Both the position numbers and the translations under genes were made by a program. A stretch of 64,000 bases of DNA from Laguncularia racemosa (Eukaryota; Streptophyta; Magnoliopsida; Myrtales; Combretaceae): contig JBBMOL010000426.1 in the NCBI GenBank assembly GCA_037954665.1, positions 124,001 through 188,000 on the forward strand, in the 5' to 3' direction. The notes beneath the pieces are model-generated. The model was given only the letters and a program-made list of their open reading frames with translations, ran no database searches and was not told where the DNA came from. Below, in pieces: positions 1 to 11,742 of the stretch; positions within the stretch are counted from its first letter, which is position 1, and each line of letters starts with the position of its first letter.

Positions 1-1097
1 AGTATATAATTATCAAAATTATAGGGGATACAAGTTGATCATCTAAAATGAAAGGAAAAGTACAAAGGATCAAGTGATAGAATAATATAGAAAACAAAAA
101 TTAGGAAAGGGAGTAATCCTTGTTGCCTCAAACCTATCAAGCTTCGCTTAAATCGCATTTAACCCTATTTCCATTTAACCTATCTAAGTAAACATGCTAT
201 TCTAATTATTAAGATTTCATAATACTATGTTTAACGTGTTTTCTAACATTGTCAGGTAATGCTTGATACACTCAAAATCTATTAGCTCAAAATAACAGGC
301 ATGGTATTCTATTAACTAAGGCCTTATCATCTGCTAAGACAGTGATCAAACTCACTCAATGATAGATTAAGTAAACTCATGATGTGGTCCCAAGCACTTG
401 CAAGTCCACGTTGGCTCAAGGCTTCTAAACTTCCCTAACATTTCATGCTTCCCTAACTTTTGACCCAACATCCACTTACTTTGGCTCTAACTTGAGATCC
501 AATTCCACTCATACTTAGTCATTAATACATACTATGCCTCTTTAGTTGCTTACTCTCTTCCTTTTAGCTCATTTAGCCCTTATAGTGCTAGTTGTATCAA
601 TGGGATAATGGAAGGACATATTGTGTTTCCTGGTAGTGGATCCCTTTTATTCTTCGAAACATGTGCGATTAAGAGTCTCTAGGTAAGTATTCATTGCTCT
701 CACCTATCAATGATCACCTTAATCATCTTTTGGAATATAACCTAACTTACATCATGCCCCGTCTCTTTCTAAAGTAGCTTAGAGCAATCTCATCAAGTTT
801 ACCATAGTATAGTGCCCTCAACGGGGGTATCAATAACCCTATCACCAAAATATATCAACCTAATGGTAGTAAGAATCTCTCCTGCCATTATTGTTCTCAA
901 TGCTTCCCCAATGCCAACCCCATCTTTTATATCTAGCCCAATATATAGTAGTACTCATTGTTTAGCATCTGGTTCTCTAATCCACTCACCATCATTCAAT
1001 TTTAACACTTGTTTCAAATCCTCCATCATTAAATTACCCATTTCCTAAACACATAGCTATATAGCTTGTGAATCCCTTTCAAATTTCCACTACCCCC
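1..1097. other. Flank left of element 1, no recognisable gene
   Basis: AT-rich sequence up to the left insertion junction of element 1. The run CCCCC at 1093-1097 is the left copy of the target duplication. The minus strand should continue the gag relic found on the other side of the insertion (15850-17010), but translating it gives no protease or pol motif I recognise. A 78-codon open frame at 812-1048 on the plus strand has no domain signal and is probably chance. Most likely this is decayed retroelement or intergenic DNA. Confidence 0.5.
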
Positions 1098-3199
1098 TGT
1101 TGAGTCTAATTTTTTTTTTTTTTTTTTGCGTTCCTATTCCTAATCCGATCTAAACTAGACCCTATGCTCATCTAATGTAGATCCTCGACTTGAGTTAGGA
1201 ATTTCGTTCGATTTTTGGAGTTGCCACCCGACTGTTGTTGGGAAATATTGAATTAAGACTAAAGGAGCGGATTAGTCTTAATTTGGACCACTAGTCGTCG
1301 TTATTCTCCTCTTTCCATTTTTGTGAAAAGAGGAAAAGGGAAAACCAGAGTTTCTAAATCCGGAGGCTAATCTATTAAAACCTTTACGGTTACCACTTAA
1401 TCTCCTAAAATTGTTCTTCTTTAGAAATGTGTTTTATTGTGTTCTTGTTACTTTTTATTATGTTTTGAATTATTATAAGAAAAGGATTTTTCATTTATTT
1501 TATGGGTTGACCCGGATGGGTGCCTACGTACCTGCTACTCAGGATCAAACAAGCCGTAGTTCTCTTTTCTGAAAACTTTAAGTTTGTTTGTAAATTTTAA
1601 TTTTGAAAATCTCTTTCGATTTATGTTTTTATCATTTTTGGGATTTTTTTTCTAAAATCTAAACCTAAGCTTTTATTTGATTTTTGAAAATGATTTTTAG
1701 AGAAAACATCAATTTTGTGTTGATTTTGAGAAAATGGTTTTTTCTAAATGCCAAAACTCTTTTTTTTTTTATTAATTTTTATGAATCTTCATGATTTTTA
1801 TGATTTTTTATGATTTTCTTATGATTTTTATTATTTTTATGATTTTTTATGTTAAGAATTTTATCCTAAGTCATTATCTATCCTATTTTAAAATCTAAAA
1901 TTTTATTATTATTTTCCTAATATTTTTATTACTTTTCTACATTTTTATTATTATTATTTTTTATTTTTTATTTTTTATCTTATTTTTTCTTATTTATTAT
2001 TTTTCTACATTTTTAAATTCTAGAAAAATCTAATTTCTATATTTTCCTATTTATTAAAAACAAATAAATAAATAGCTAAATAAATGACAAATAATAAATA
2101 ACAAATAATAAATCAATTTGGAATAAATAAATAAAAAAATAAGTAAATTAAATAAAATAAAAAAATATGGAAAATCCGACTTACCTGGATCCGGTTCAGT
2201 GCGCGGGTTGGGTAGAATCGGTTCGGTCGGGTCAGGTTGGATCGGTCAGACACGGCAGCGGGGGTTGCTCGATCACGGCGTTCCGACGGCCTTTTGCAGC
2301 GGGTGAGGTGTCGAATCCTAGCTTCTCGAGGATGCTGAATCCAATGGTGGCGGTGGTTCACTTCCAGATCGCCTCCTGATGGTAGTTCAACTCCGGTCGG
2401 TGCTCGCGGTTTTGGGCTCTTCTTCGATGCTCTCCAATTTGCACTCTTTCCTCACTTTCTCTTCATTCTGATTTGTCTCCTTGCTTCCTCCCTTCCTCCT
2501 CTATTTATAGGCATCCGGAAACCCTCTTGGATAAGCTCAAATCGACCGATTTGGATAAATCCGAATTTCTTCCGTTTTTAGATTTGATTTTATCCCGACG
2601 ATTTGATGTTGATCTCTTGTTTTTCTTTGATTTATCTTATAGATTCGGCTCTATCTTGACAGTAATCTAGAAGATTTTGAAAAAAAATGATCGATTCCAC
2701 CTTTGTCGGGCTTGCTCCAGCTTCTTCTCGCATCTGTCCGGGTGAAGAAGACGATCACGTGTGACTTCCTTCGGCCAATCGGAAGCTGCCACGTGACAAC
2801 TCCAGGCGAAAGGCAAAAAATTGCATCGAATGCTCGGGGGGAAGATTCGAACTCGCGACCTCCAGCCTCCACACGTTCCCTATGCGTACGCACGAACCAA
2901 CTGAGTTGGCCCAATTTCCCGATTTTCTTTATATCGCAAATTGCATATATGCAATGCGATTTTTTTTTCATTTTTTGTATTTTTTGAAATTTCAAAAATT
3001 TATAAAAATTATTCATCCCTTATTATTACTATTTCTGAAATCATTTTTCAAAATTGATGTGTTTTCCTATTTATTTTTATTTATTTGAATATTTTCCATT
3101 ATTTTTGCTAAATTAGAAAATTGGGAAAAATTGGAAAAAATTGAAAATCGATTATTATTGATTATTACTCATTCCTAGGGCAAAAATGGGGTGTTTACA
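1098..3199 (-). repeat. Element 1 3' LTR
   Basis: Left copy of the LTR, which is the 3' LTR in element orientation. It matches 13765-15849 throughout, with small indels in the poly-T near 1111-1127 and in the ATTTTTATGATT-rich stretch near 1780-1860. It carries a minus-strand TATAAATAG (complement of 2502-2509), a tRNA-like segment (about 2843-2911) and the motif CTGAATAGCAGGTACG or close variants, which also occurs in the element 2 LTRs. Confidence 0.93.
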
Positions 3200-3215
3200 G
3201 CTGCCCCTCTTTGTA
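3200..3215 (-). promoter_or_regulatory. Element 1 polypurine tract
   Basis: Read on the minus strand, AAAGAGGGGCAGC directly abuts the TGTAAACACC start of the 3' LTR. A purine-rich tract in this place primes plus-strand DNA synthesis in LTR retrotransposons. Confidence 0.85.
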
Positions 3216-4912
3216 GTAAAGTTTGAAAAACTTGACTACAAAGACAAAAAAGACGCCATTTTTTGCCTCTTGAATAGGTTTTTGGTAGGAAAATGCTCCA
3301 AGAGTTAATAATCCCACGGTTTAAGATGGTCCTAACAATTTAGAGTAATGTTCCTTCCCAAAGAGTGCTTTATGGGCTGACTAATTGGCTATATGACACA
3401 TCTCAAGCATTGTGTAGGAATGTATGAGAAATAATGATAGGAAGCGTCTTATCAGACTTGCAACCTTGGAAAGAAAATTTACTCAAGAAGCGCCCTTATG
3501 AGCTAGCCACCTGTCAACGGAAGCGTCTTATTAGACTAGCAACTGTTTGGAAGAATATTTCCGAAAAGTGCCCCAAGAGCTGACTAATCGAGAGAGTTTA
3601 GGAAAGTGCCCCTCATGGGCTAACTAACCTTGGATTGAATGCCTCAAAAAGTGCCCCCTATGGGCTAACCACGAGGTAGATTTTTAGGAAAGTGCCCCCT
3701 ATGGGCTGACTAACCTGGAATTGAATTTGTCTCAAAAAGTGCCCCCTATGGGCTGACCATGAGAACAAAGTTTTAGGAAAGTGCCCCCTATGGGCTGACT
3801 AACCTGGAATTGAATTGTCTCAGAAAGTGCCCCCTATGGGCTGACCATGAGAATAAGGTTTTAGGAAAGTACCCCTATGGGCTGACTAACCTGGAATTGA
3901 ATTTGTCTCAAAAAGTGCCCCCTATGGGCTGACCATGAGAACAAAGTTTTAGGAAAGTGTCCCCTATGGGCTGACTAACCTGGAATTGAATTGTCTCAGA
4001 AAGTGCCCCCTATGGGCTGACCATGAGAACAAGGTTTTAGGAAAGTGCCCCTATGGGCTGACTAACCTGGAATTGAATTTGTCTCAAAAAGTGCCCCTTA
4101 TGGGCTGACCATGAGAACAAAGTTTTAGGAAAGTGCCCCCTATATGCTGACCATGAGAACAAGGTTTTAGGAAAGTGCCCCTAGAGGCTGACTAACCTGG
4201 AATTGAATTTGTCTCAAAAAGTGCCCTCTATGGGCTGACCATGAGAACAAAGTTTTAGGAAAGTGCCCCCTATGGGCTGACTAACCTGGAATTGAATTTG
4301 TCTCAAAAAGTGCCCCCTATAGGCTGACCATGAGAACAAAGTTTTAGGAAAGTGCCCCTTATGGGCTGACTAACCTTAAGAGAGGATGTTTAAGAAAGCG
4401 CCCCTCTTGGGCTGACTCATTTTGTGCTTTTGAATATGCTTTCTACAGCCTGAACTAAATGATGTGATGATATGATGATAGTTATTTATTTTAATATGCT
4501 TGCCAGTTTATCGTGGATAGCAACCAAACAACCGAACCTTCGTGCTGGTTTGCTTCTGCTTCATTTCTTCTTATCTTGGCACGAGATTGAAAATTTTGTT
4601 TTGCTCCTTTTCCTTGTGCACATGGCTCTTTTGATGGTAATGTTATCCTACTAATGCATTTAGTTCTAATGCTCAAAAGTAAATAGAATTATATCACAAA
4701 CTATATTAAGATTCATTATTATTTCAGCATTTATCTTTCATTGGTGATATGGTGGGTAATGTGTTTAGGAATATTTGTTGTGATGAATTGATTTGAATTT
4801 ATTGACCATTCAGGAATATTAACTTTTCTTGTAAAAAGTAAAAACTCGACTCAACGAAATCTGTATCGAATATTGTCTTTCATAAACATTGGCAAAATTT
4901 TGATTCCCTTGC
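3216..4912 (-). repeat. Element 1 3' untranslated region with an 88-bp tandem array
   Basis: Between the integrase stop and the polypurine tract. From about 3560 to 4390 a composite unit of 88-89 bp repeats: successive AGGAAAGTG starts fall at 3686, 3775, 3863 and 3951. Each unit is two half units that share the core GTGCCCCCTATGGGCTGAC. Outer copies are more diverged. The remaining part (4400-4912) is unique AT-rich sequence with no gene signal. Tandem arrays in the 3' untranslated region are known for Tat-lineage elements and are thought to seed satellites. Confidence 0.9.
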
Positions 4913-7900
4913 CTAAGGATAGTACATCTTTATAGCATCTGTGTTAATAGGGTTTCTCAATTCTGGACCATCAATTTGAGTCAATATCAGAGCACCTCCT
5001 GATAAAACCTTTTTCACCACATAAGGGCCTTCATAGTTTGGGGTAAATTTCCTTCTGGAGTCTTGGGCGTTTAGGAGAACCTTCCTTAACACCAGATCCC
5101 CCTCTTTAAAGTACCGAGGTCTCATCTTCTTGTTAAGTGCTCGGGCCATTCTTTGTTGGTAACACTGGCCATGGCATAATGCGGTAAGTCTTCTTTCATC
5201 AATCAGATTCAGCTGATCAAGCCTCTTCTTTACCCAGTCTGATTCGGTTAACTGAGTTTCTGACAAGATTCTGAATGATGGTATCTCAACTTCAACTAGT
5301 AGCACTGCTTCAGTACCATATACCAATGAATATGGGGTAGCTCCAGTAGATGTTCTTATTAAAGTCCTATAAGCCATGAGAGCAAACGGTAACATTTCAT
5401 GCCAATCTTTGTAAGTTGTTGTCATTTTCTTGATGATCTTTTTGATATTTTTATTAGCTGCTTCTATTGCAAAGTTCATTTGAGGTCGGTAGGGAGTTGA
5501 ATTTCTGTGGTTTATGTGGAATTGTTGACATAAACCTGTCATTGATTTGTTGTTGAGATTGGTACCGTTGTCGGTGATGATGGACTCAGGAACTCCATAT
5601 CGGGCTATTATGTCCCTTTTTAAGAAGCGGACTATTACCCCTTTTGTGACATTGGCATATGATGAAGCTTCTACCCATTTGGTGAAGTAATTGATCGCTA
5701 CCAGTATAAATCTATGGCCGTTGGATGCTGTTGGAGTGATAGGGCCAATTATGTCGATTCCCCACATAGAGAATGGCCATGGTGCTGATAACAAATGTAG
5801 CTCGTTGGGCGGAGCATTGATCCGGTTCGCATAGACTTGACACAAATGACAGTGCTTGACATATTTTATGCAATCTGATTCCATGGTTAACCAATAATAT
5901 CCTAACCTCATGATTTTTCGGGCCAACATGTAGCCATTCATATGAGGTCCACATACTCCTTCATGCACTTCTTTCATTAGTTCTCATGCTTCATCTTTGT
6001 CCACACATCTCAACAGGGTGGTATCAGATGATCTCTTGTAAAGTATGGACCCACTTAATAGGAAATGGCTTGCTAACCTTCTGAGTGTTCTTTGGTCATT
6101 CTTGCTAGCCATTTCGGGGTATTTACCTTCTTGGAGAAAGGTCTTGATATCGTGATACCAGGGTTTGTTATCTTGTATCTTTTCCATTGTTAAACAGTAG
6201 GCGGGCCGACTTTCGATGTCTATTTTCATCGGTTGAACTTCGGCTCCCCCTGTTATTTGGATCATAGATGCTAGCGTAGCTAGTGCATCTGTGAACTGAT
6301 TCTGAGTTCTCGGGATGTATGTGAAAGTGATTGCCTTGAATTCCTCAATTAGCTCTATCAAGTGTTGATGATATGGTACCAGTTTAGGGTCTTTAGTCTT
6401 ATATTCCCCTCTTGTTTGTAGTATGATGAGCGACGAATCCCCGTATACCTCTAATTCACAGATTCCCATTTGGCAGGCCATTTTGAGGCCAAGAATACAT
6501 GCTTTATATTCTGCGATATTATTGGTATAGGGAAATGTAAGTCTCATCGTTGCAGGGAATTGAATGCCGTCCGGGGATATCAATACTGCCCCAACCCCAC
6601 AACCGAATACATTGGCAGCTCCATCGAAAAACAGTCTCCACTTAGCATTCTGCTCTATCCCAAAGTCTTCTACCGGCATATCTTCCACTGTTAATATATT
6701 CTCATCCGGAAATTGGGCCTGTAGTTCTTGGGAATCTGTCTCGACAGGGTGTTCCGCCAATTGGTCGGCTAAAGCTTGCCCTTTCATTGAGTTCTGATTT
6801 ACGTATGTGATGTCGAACTCAGATAGGAGCATTTGCCACTTAGAAATTCTCCCTATCAAGGCTGGTTTCTCTGCCAAGTATTTCAAGGGATCGTGTCTTG
6901 TCAGCAGCTCGATATGGTAGTAAAGGGTGTATTGCCTTAGTCGATGCATGACCCAAATTAGAGCACAACACGTCTTCTCCACCTCTGAGTACCTCTGTTC
7001 CCCATCTGTGAATTTCTTGCTCAGATAATATATGGAACGCTCTCTTCCCTCGTCATCTTTCTGCCGCAGCACACATCCCATGGATTCAGGGAGTATAGTG
7101 AGGTATAGGAATAAGGGTTTTCCTTGTTTCGGGACTATCAAGACTGGAGGTTTTATAAGGTAGTCTTTGATTGCCTTGAATGCTTCTTCACATTCGTCGT
7201 CCCATTCTATTGTGGCGTTCTTCTTCAATAGACGGAATAGTGGCTGGCATTTGTCGGTGAGCTGTGAGATAAATCGAGCTATGTAATTTAATCTTCCCAA
7301 TAAGCTTCTTACTTCTTTAACGGAGCGTGGGGAAGGTAGTTCTAATATGGACTTTACCTTGTTAGGGTCGATTTTAATGCCCTCCTGGCTTATGACAAAC
7401 CCTAACAATTTCCCCGTCGTGACCCCGAAAGTACATTTTTCTGGGTTTAACTTGAGCTGGAATTTTCTCAGTCATTTAAACAATTTCCTCAGGAAATCTA
7501 TATGGCTTTCTCCTTCTTTGGATTTGGCTATCGTGTCGTCGACATATACTTCAACCTCTCGATGCATCATGTCATGAAGTATTGCGACCATGGCTCTTTG
7601 ATACGTTGCCCCGACGTTTTTCAAACCGAAGGGCATGACTTTGTAACAGAAAGTTCCCTATGTTGTGATGAAAGTCGTTTTGGTTTTATCTTCCTTAGCC
7701 ATTCTTATTTGATTATATCCTGAGAAACCGTCCATGAATGAGAAAAGATGGTTTCCCACAGTGTTGTCTACTAGAACATCAATATGAGGTAGGGGGAAGT
7801 TATCCTTTGGCGTGGCTTGGTTTAAGTCCCGAAAGTCTACGCATACGCGTACTTTTCCGTTCTTTTTCATGACGGGGACTATATTTGCTACCCACTCTAG

Positions 7901-8335
7901 GTAGTCGGATACTTCAATGAACCCTACTTCTAGCAGTTTCTTGACTTCTTCTTTGATTTTCAGTAAGATGTCAGGCCTAAATCTTTTCAGTTTTTGTTTT
8001 TTAGGTTTGACATCTTCCCTTATGAGAAGCCTGTGAACTACTATGGACTGGTCTAGCCCTGGCATGTCACCATATGACCAGGCAAACACATCTGCATATT
8101 CCATTAATAGCTCGGTTATCTCACGTTTTTGCTCGGTACTTAAACTAGTCGCGATTTTGAGGTTCTTAGGGTTTTCCATGCTTCCTAGATTTACTGTCTC
8201 CACGGGCTCGTCGATCGAGATTCCGCTTTGTTCATGTTTTAGCTAATTTTCTTGTATTATTTCGTGGTCTAAGATATCGCTTTCAACAATTGACCCAACA
8301 GCGTTGGAAACGATATCAGCGTTTTTACTTTCTAC
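4913..8335 (-). pseudogene. Element 1 pol: RT, RNase H, second RNase H, integrase
   Basis: One frame of about 1141 codons, broken only by in-frame stops. Reverse transcriptase comes first: VCVDFRDLNQATPKDNFPLP, FMDGFSGYNQI, MPFGLKN and the catalytic YVDD near residue 265. Next are the standard RNase H region (YYLSKKF, ALIWVMHRLRQYT) and a second RNase H (FFDGAA near residue 568, AEYKACILGL, YGDSSLI, TDALATLAS) with its D-E-D-D residues present. Integrase follows, with an H-H-C-C zinc region (HCHLCQVYAN) and the catalytic residues in WGIDIIGP, ITDNGTN and IEAANKN. Stops lie at the W of the TWGTF motif (near 7658), in LFK*LRK (near 7470), before integrase (near 5984) and near the N-terminus (EN*LKHE). 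The frame opens right after a CAG at 8336-8338, a likely splice acceptor. The extra RNase H is diagnostic for the Tat clade. Confidence 0.93.
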
Positions 8336-8471
8336 CTGCACGAAATATCCTTAACGTTCGATGGTAGGAGATCTGAGTAACACAAAAATGAAAGCATATA
8401 TATAAGAAGAAAACAAACTGCAATTGAATTTTGACAAAGAGTCTCAATAAAATTTGTTTAATAATTTTTCT
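8336..8471 (-). other. Probable intron or spacer between protease and RT (element 1)
   Basis: About 136 bp between the gag-protease stop and the opening of the RT frame, with a frame change across it. It holds a pyrimidine-rich, TA-rich run and ends in TTTCGTGCAG. The same place in element 2 (37882-38025) ends in TTTCGCGCAG, and both copies share a stop just before the spacer. Ogre elements are known to splice an intron between protease and RT, so the same is likely here. I could not fix the donor site. Confidence 0.55.
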
Positions 8472-11400
8472 CTACTTTTGAGCTAACCTAGCGCTACTGA
8501 TAGGATAACAAAACCAATTGTTCAGAGCCGGATGCTGGTTGGACGTGCGGGGGGTTGATTTCCCTTTGCTGTCGTCCTCTTTATTTACCCGAAGCTCTTG
8601 AATGATGTTTGCCTTTCGGAAAGATTGTTGGAGAGGTGGGATGCACATCTGGGTGTCGATCAGCTTCCTTATTCTGCCTTTGACACCTTTTGTTTGCGCT
8701 TCTTCTACGGCAGTAGGAATGTACCCTAGTCCAAATGTCCCATGCTGCCCCTCTTTAAACTGATGGCCTTCCTTGCTGATTACCATGTTCACTTCATTGA
8801 AGATCTGCAGCCCCAGGTCTTCTGAACCCTCTTCCCCAATGTAAGGTATGGCAGTCTCCTTATATATGGCGTAATCCTGCTCGCCCAGTACAGTGACTAT
8901 CTGCCCGTTTGCGATGAATTTGACCTTTTGGTGGAGACTAGAGGGGATAGCTCCAGCATCATGTATCCAGGGTCATCCCAAAAGCAGGTTGAAAGACCTT
9001 GGGATGTCGAGGACCTGGAAAGCGATGTGGAATACTTGTGGACCAATTTCCACTAGCAGGTTTACCTCCCCCACTATGTCTCTTTTTGACCCGTCGAAGG
9101 CTCTGACCACTGTGGAGTTAGGTTTTATGTTGCTTGGATTGACCCCCAATAAGTCGAGTGTTGCCAATGGGCAAACGTTGAGAGATGATCCATTATCGAT
9201 AAGTACCCGGGAGACAATGGTATCGTTGCACCTGACCACTATGAACAGTGGTTTGGTATGTTGGTCTCCCTCTCCTCCTAGCTCTTCCGGAGAGAAGGAT
9301 ATTTGGTCCATTGCGAAGATAGAGTCCGCCACGTGACCTAATTTGTCTGTAGCGATACCTTCCGGGACCTGAATCTTTTTTAGCACTTTAAAGAGTGCTT
9401 CCCTATGAGGCTCGGATGTTGTGAGAAGGCCCATGAGTGATATCTGTGCTGGAACCTTATTTAATTATTCCATGATCTTGTATTCGCTGGCCTTAACCAT
9501 CTTCGTAAATGCAGCAAGACCCTCTTCCTCTTCTTCCCCTTTTTCCACGTTGGGCTCTTCAGTCGGGCATTTATACTTTGGATCGTATAATCTCCCAGAG
9601 CGGGTGATGCCTCCCACCATAGGAGGCCGCTCTTGTTCGAGGGCCCGATAGTCGAACGGTGCAGCCTTGTAATTCTCTGCTGGTATCGGGACATTGAATA
9701 CATATCTTTTTCTTGGGATTTCTACCTCAGTTGATTGTCCCTCATAGCACTGTATAACCCTGGGCTTCTAATGAGAGTTGATCATGTTGACAGTCTTCCC
9801 TTCTTCCTTTACCGGGTTGTCTTCCTTCTCAAATTCCGGTCCCCATCCACTAGGTGGCCCTTGCTCAGTCGAGGTATAAGAATAGTTTACCAAATACTGA
9901 AATCTCCCGTGTGATTCTCCCAAAGTGCCAACCGTTGGGTCTTCGGCTAACCATCTTCTCTTAATGTGTGCTTTTGGAGTTTCTTCTAGAGCTTGGTGGG
10001 ATTGCTTCTTCTGTTGCTCAGTTGGATTCTTTTTAGGGGCTTCTTTGGGAGCCGACTCCTCTGATGTAATCATGTTGATGGTGGGCTTGTGATTGGGCAG
10101 TGGGTTGGTGTTGACGTTGGGTGCTGGGGCATTCACGAAATCCAATTGTATGATTCATGCATCAATTAAGTCTTGGATTTTGTGTCGGAGCCTCCAGCAC
10201 CTATCTGTGGAATGCCCCTCCTGACCCATGTGGTAGTCACACTTGAGGTTTGAGTCGAAGTTCTTAGGCTTGTACCGGTCGTTGGGGATCTCGAAACTAA
10301 TCAAGTTATCTGCCCTCAGCTGAGCGAAGACCTGACTGAGCGGTATAGGGATTGGAGTGAACTGCCTTGGGATCCTAGCGGCCTGATTATGACCCGTCGT
10401 GGGTTGTTGGACTGGGGTACTCGAGGTCTGGAATGTCACACGAGTCCCGGCTTTTTCTACCTTACCGGAATGTACCGTGCTGACAGTGGGTTCCTTAGCT
10501 CGGTTTCCTCCTAAGGGCCTTTGTGTTGGCGTGACCTTAGGAGGCTCCATTGTTTGGAGTCTACCGGTAGTGATGGCATTCTCAATCCTACATCCCGCAG
10601 CCACTATCTCTGCAAAACTGGATGAGGTCTGGCCCACTAGGTGTGAAAAGTAAGTCTTATCCAGGGTATTGACAAATATGGATGTCAATTCCTTCTCAGA
10701 TATCGGGATGGCTACCCTGGCGGCCTAGGCCCTCCAGCGCTGAGCATACTCCTTGAACGGCTCAGCATGTCTTTTTCGAAGACTCCCCAAGTCGATTACA
10801 GATGGGGCGACTTCAATATTGAACTTATATTGATCATAAAACGCTCGGGCTAGCTTCTCCCAAGTGTTGATAATGTTGAAATCCAGGTGGGCATACCAGA
10901 CTAGTGTAGGGCCTGTGAGGCTGTCTTGGAATGTCTGGAGCATAAGCTGGTCGTATTGAGCATACTTGCTCATTTTCCGGGCATATAGCCTGGTATGCAT
11001 TTTGGGGCAGCCGGTCCCATCATACTTTTCGAAATCTGGGGTCTTGAACTTCTCAGGGTATATCTCTTCCCTGTATGCTGGCAGATTGGTGATTCCGGCC
11101 TGTTCAAAACCATCAGGGCCTTCAATGCTTTTCATCTTGTCATGGAGCTGCTGGAAGAGTCGCTTCTCCATCTCCTCCTACCTCTCTTCCATCTCCTTTT
11201 TCAAGTCATCAGAGGTCGGCCCCTGGTTGACCTTTGGCTCATATTTAAAGGTCGAGTTAAGGTGGGAATTGATCTCTTCATATTTCGGAGGCTGTCCCTC
11301 CACTGCTTTCCCCTTTCTAGCCCCTGAATACTCTTCCTGGGTTGGCTGAGTGTTGCGTAGGAGGCCGATGCTTTCAGTTAAGAGGTGAACCTGGGCAGCT

Positions 11401-11570
11401 AGTTGTTGGACTGTTTGTTCTAGGGACATGATCATAGAGTCCGAGGCAGCTTCAGCATTGGCGTTGTTGCGGTTGTCGCCACTTTTGGCCATTCTTGTTT
11501 TTGAGCGCGTGAGAATTGGACTTCTAGGAGGGTTCGGTTGCTTGGAAGCTATTTTGATACCTGAACGCAC
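8472..11570 (-). pseudogene. Element 1 gag-protease
   Basis: A single frame of about 1033 codons with six internal stops and no frameshift. The N-terminal part has a predicted coiled region (SLEQTVQQLAAQVHLLTESI). The retrotransposon gag core follows (KFKTPDFEKYDG, FQDSLTGPTLVWYAHLD, WEKLARAFYDQYKFN), then a zinc knuckle-like CDYHMGQEGHSTDRC near residue 445. The aspartic protease is near residue 790 (VLIDNGSSLNVCPLATLDLL), with DNGSS in place of the usual DTGS or DSGA. Stops: EER*EEM (11178), WRA*AAR (10725), IDA*IIQ (10155), NSH*KPR (9768), IME*LNK (near 9466) and LLG*PWI (near 8970). Comparison with element 2 shows that five correspond to Q or R codons, consistent with C-to-T change. The fourth-last, IDA*IIQ, corresponds to glycine. 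Gag forms the virus-like particle and protease cuts the polyprotein. Confidence 0.93.
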
Positions 11571-11742
11571 ATTTTGTTTTTATTTTAGTGCAATGAATGC
11601 AAGAATGATATGCATGTGTCACGCGGATGCTAAAAATAAAAGGGTTGACAACTGATTGATAATGTAATATTGAAACTTTACTTTTATTAATATTGGAAAT
11701 TTTGGAGTTCGATAATCAAAATAAAAGATTACAAATAATGAT
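11571..11742 (-). other. Spacer between ORF1 and gag (element 1)
   Basis: About 170 bp, AT-rich, no open frame. The equivalent gap in element 2 is 34594-34835. Both include the string TTTTATTAATATT or close variants just after the ORF1 stop. Confidence 0.5.

Noticed and set aside
9461..9703. 80-codon minus-strand frame inside gag-protease
   Set aside because: Out of frame with the conserved gag-protease reading and so a shadow.
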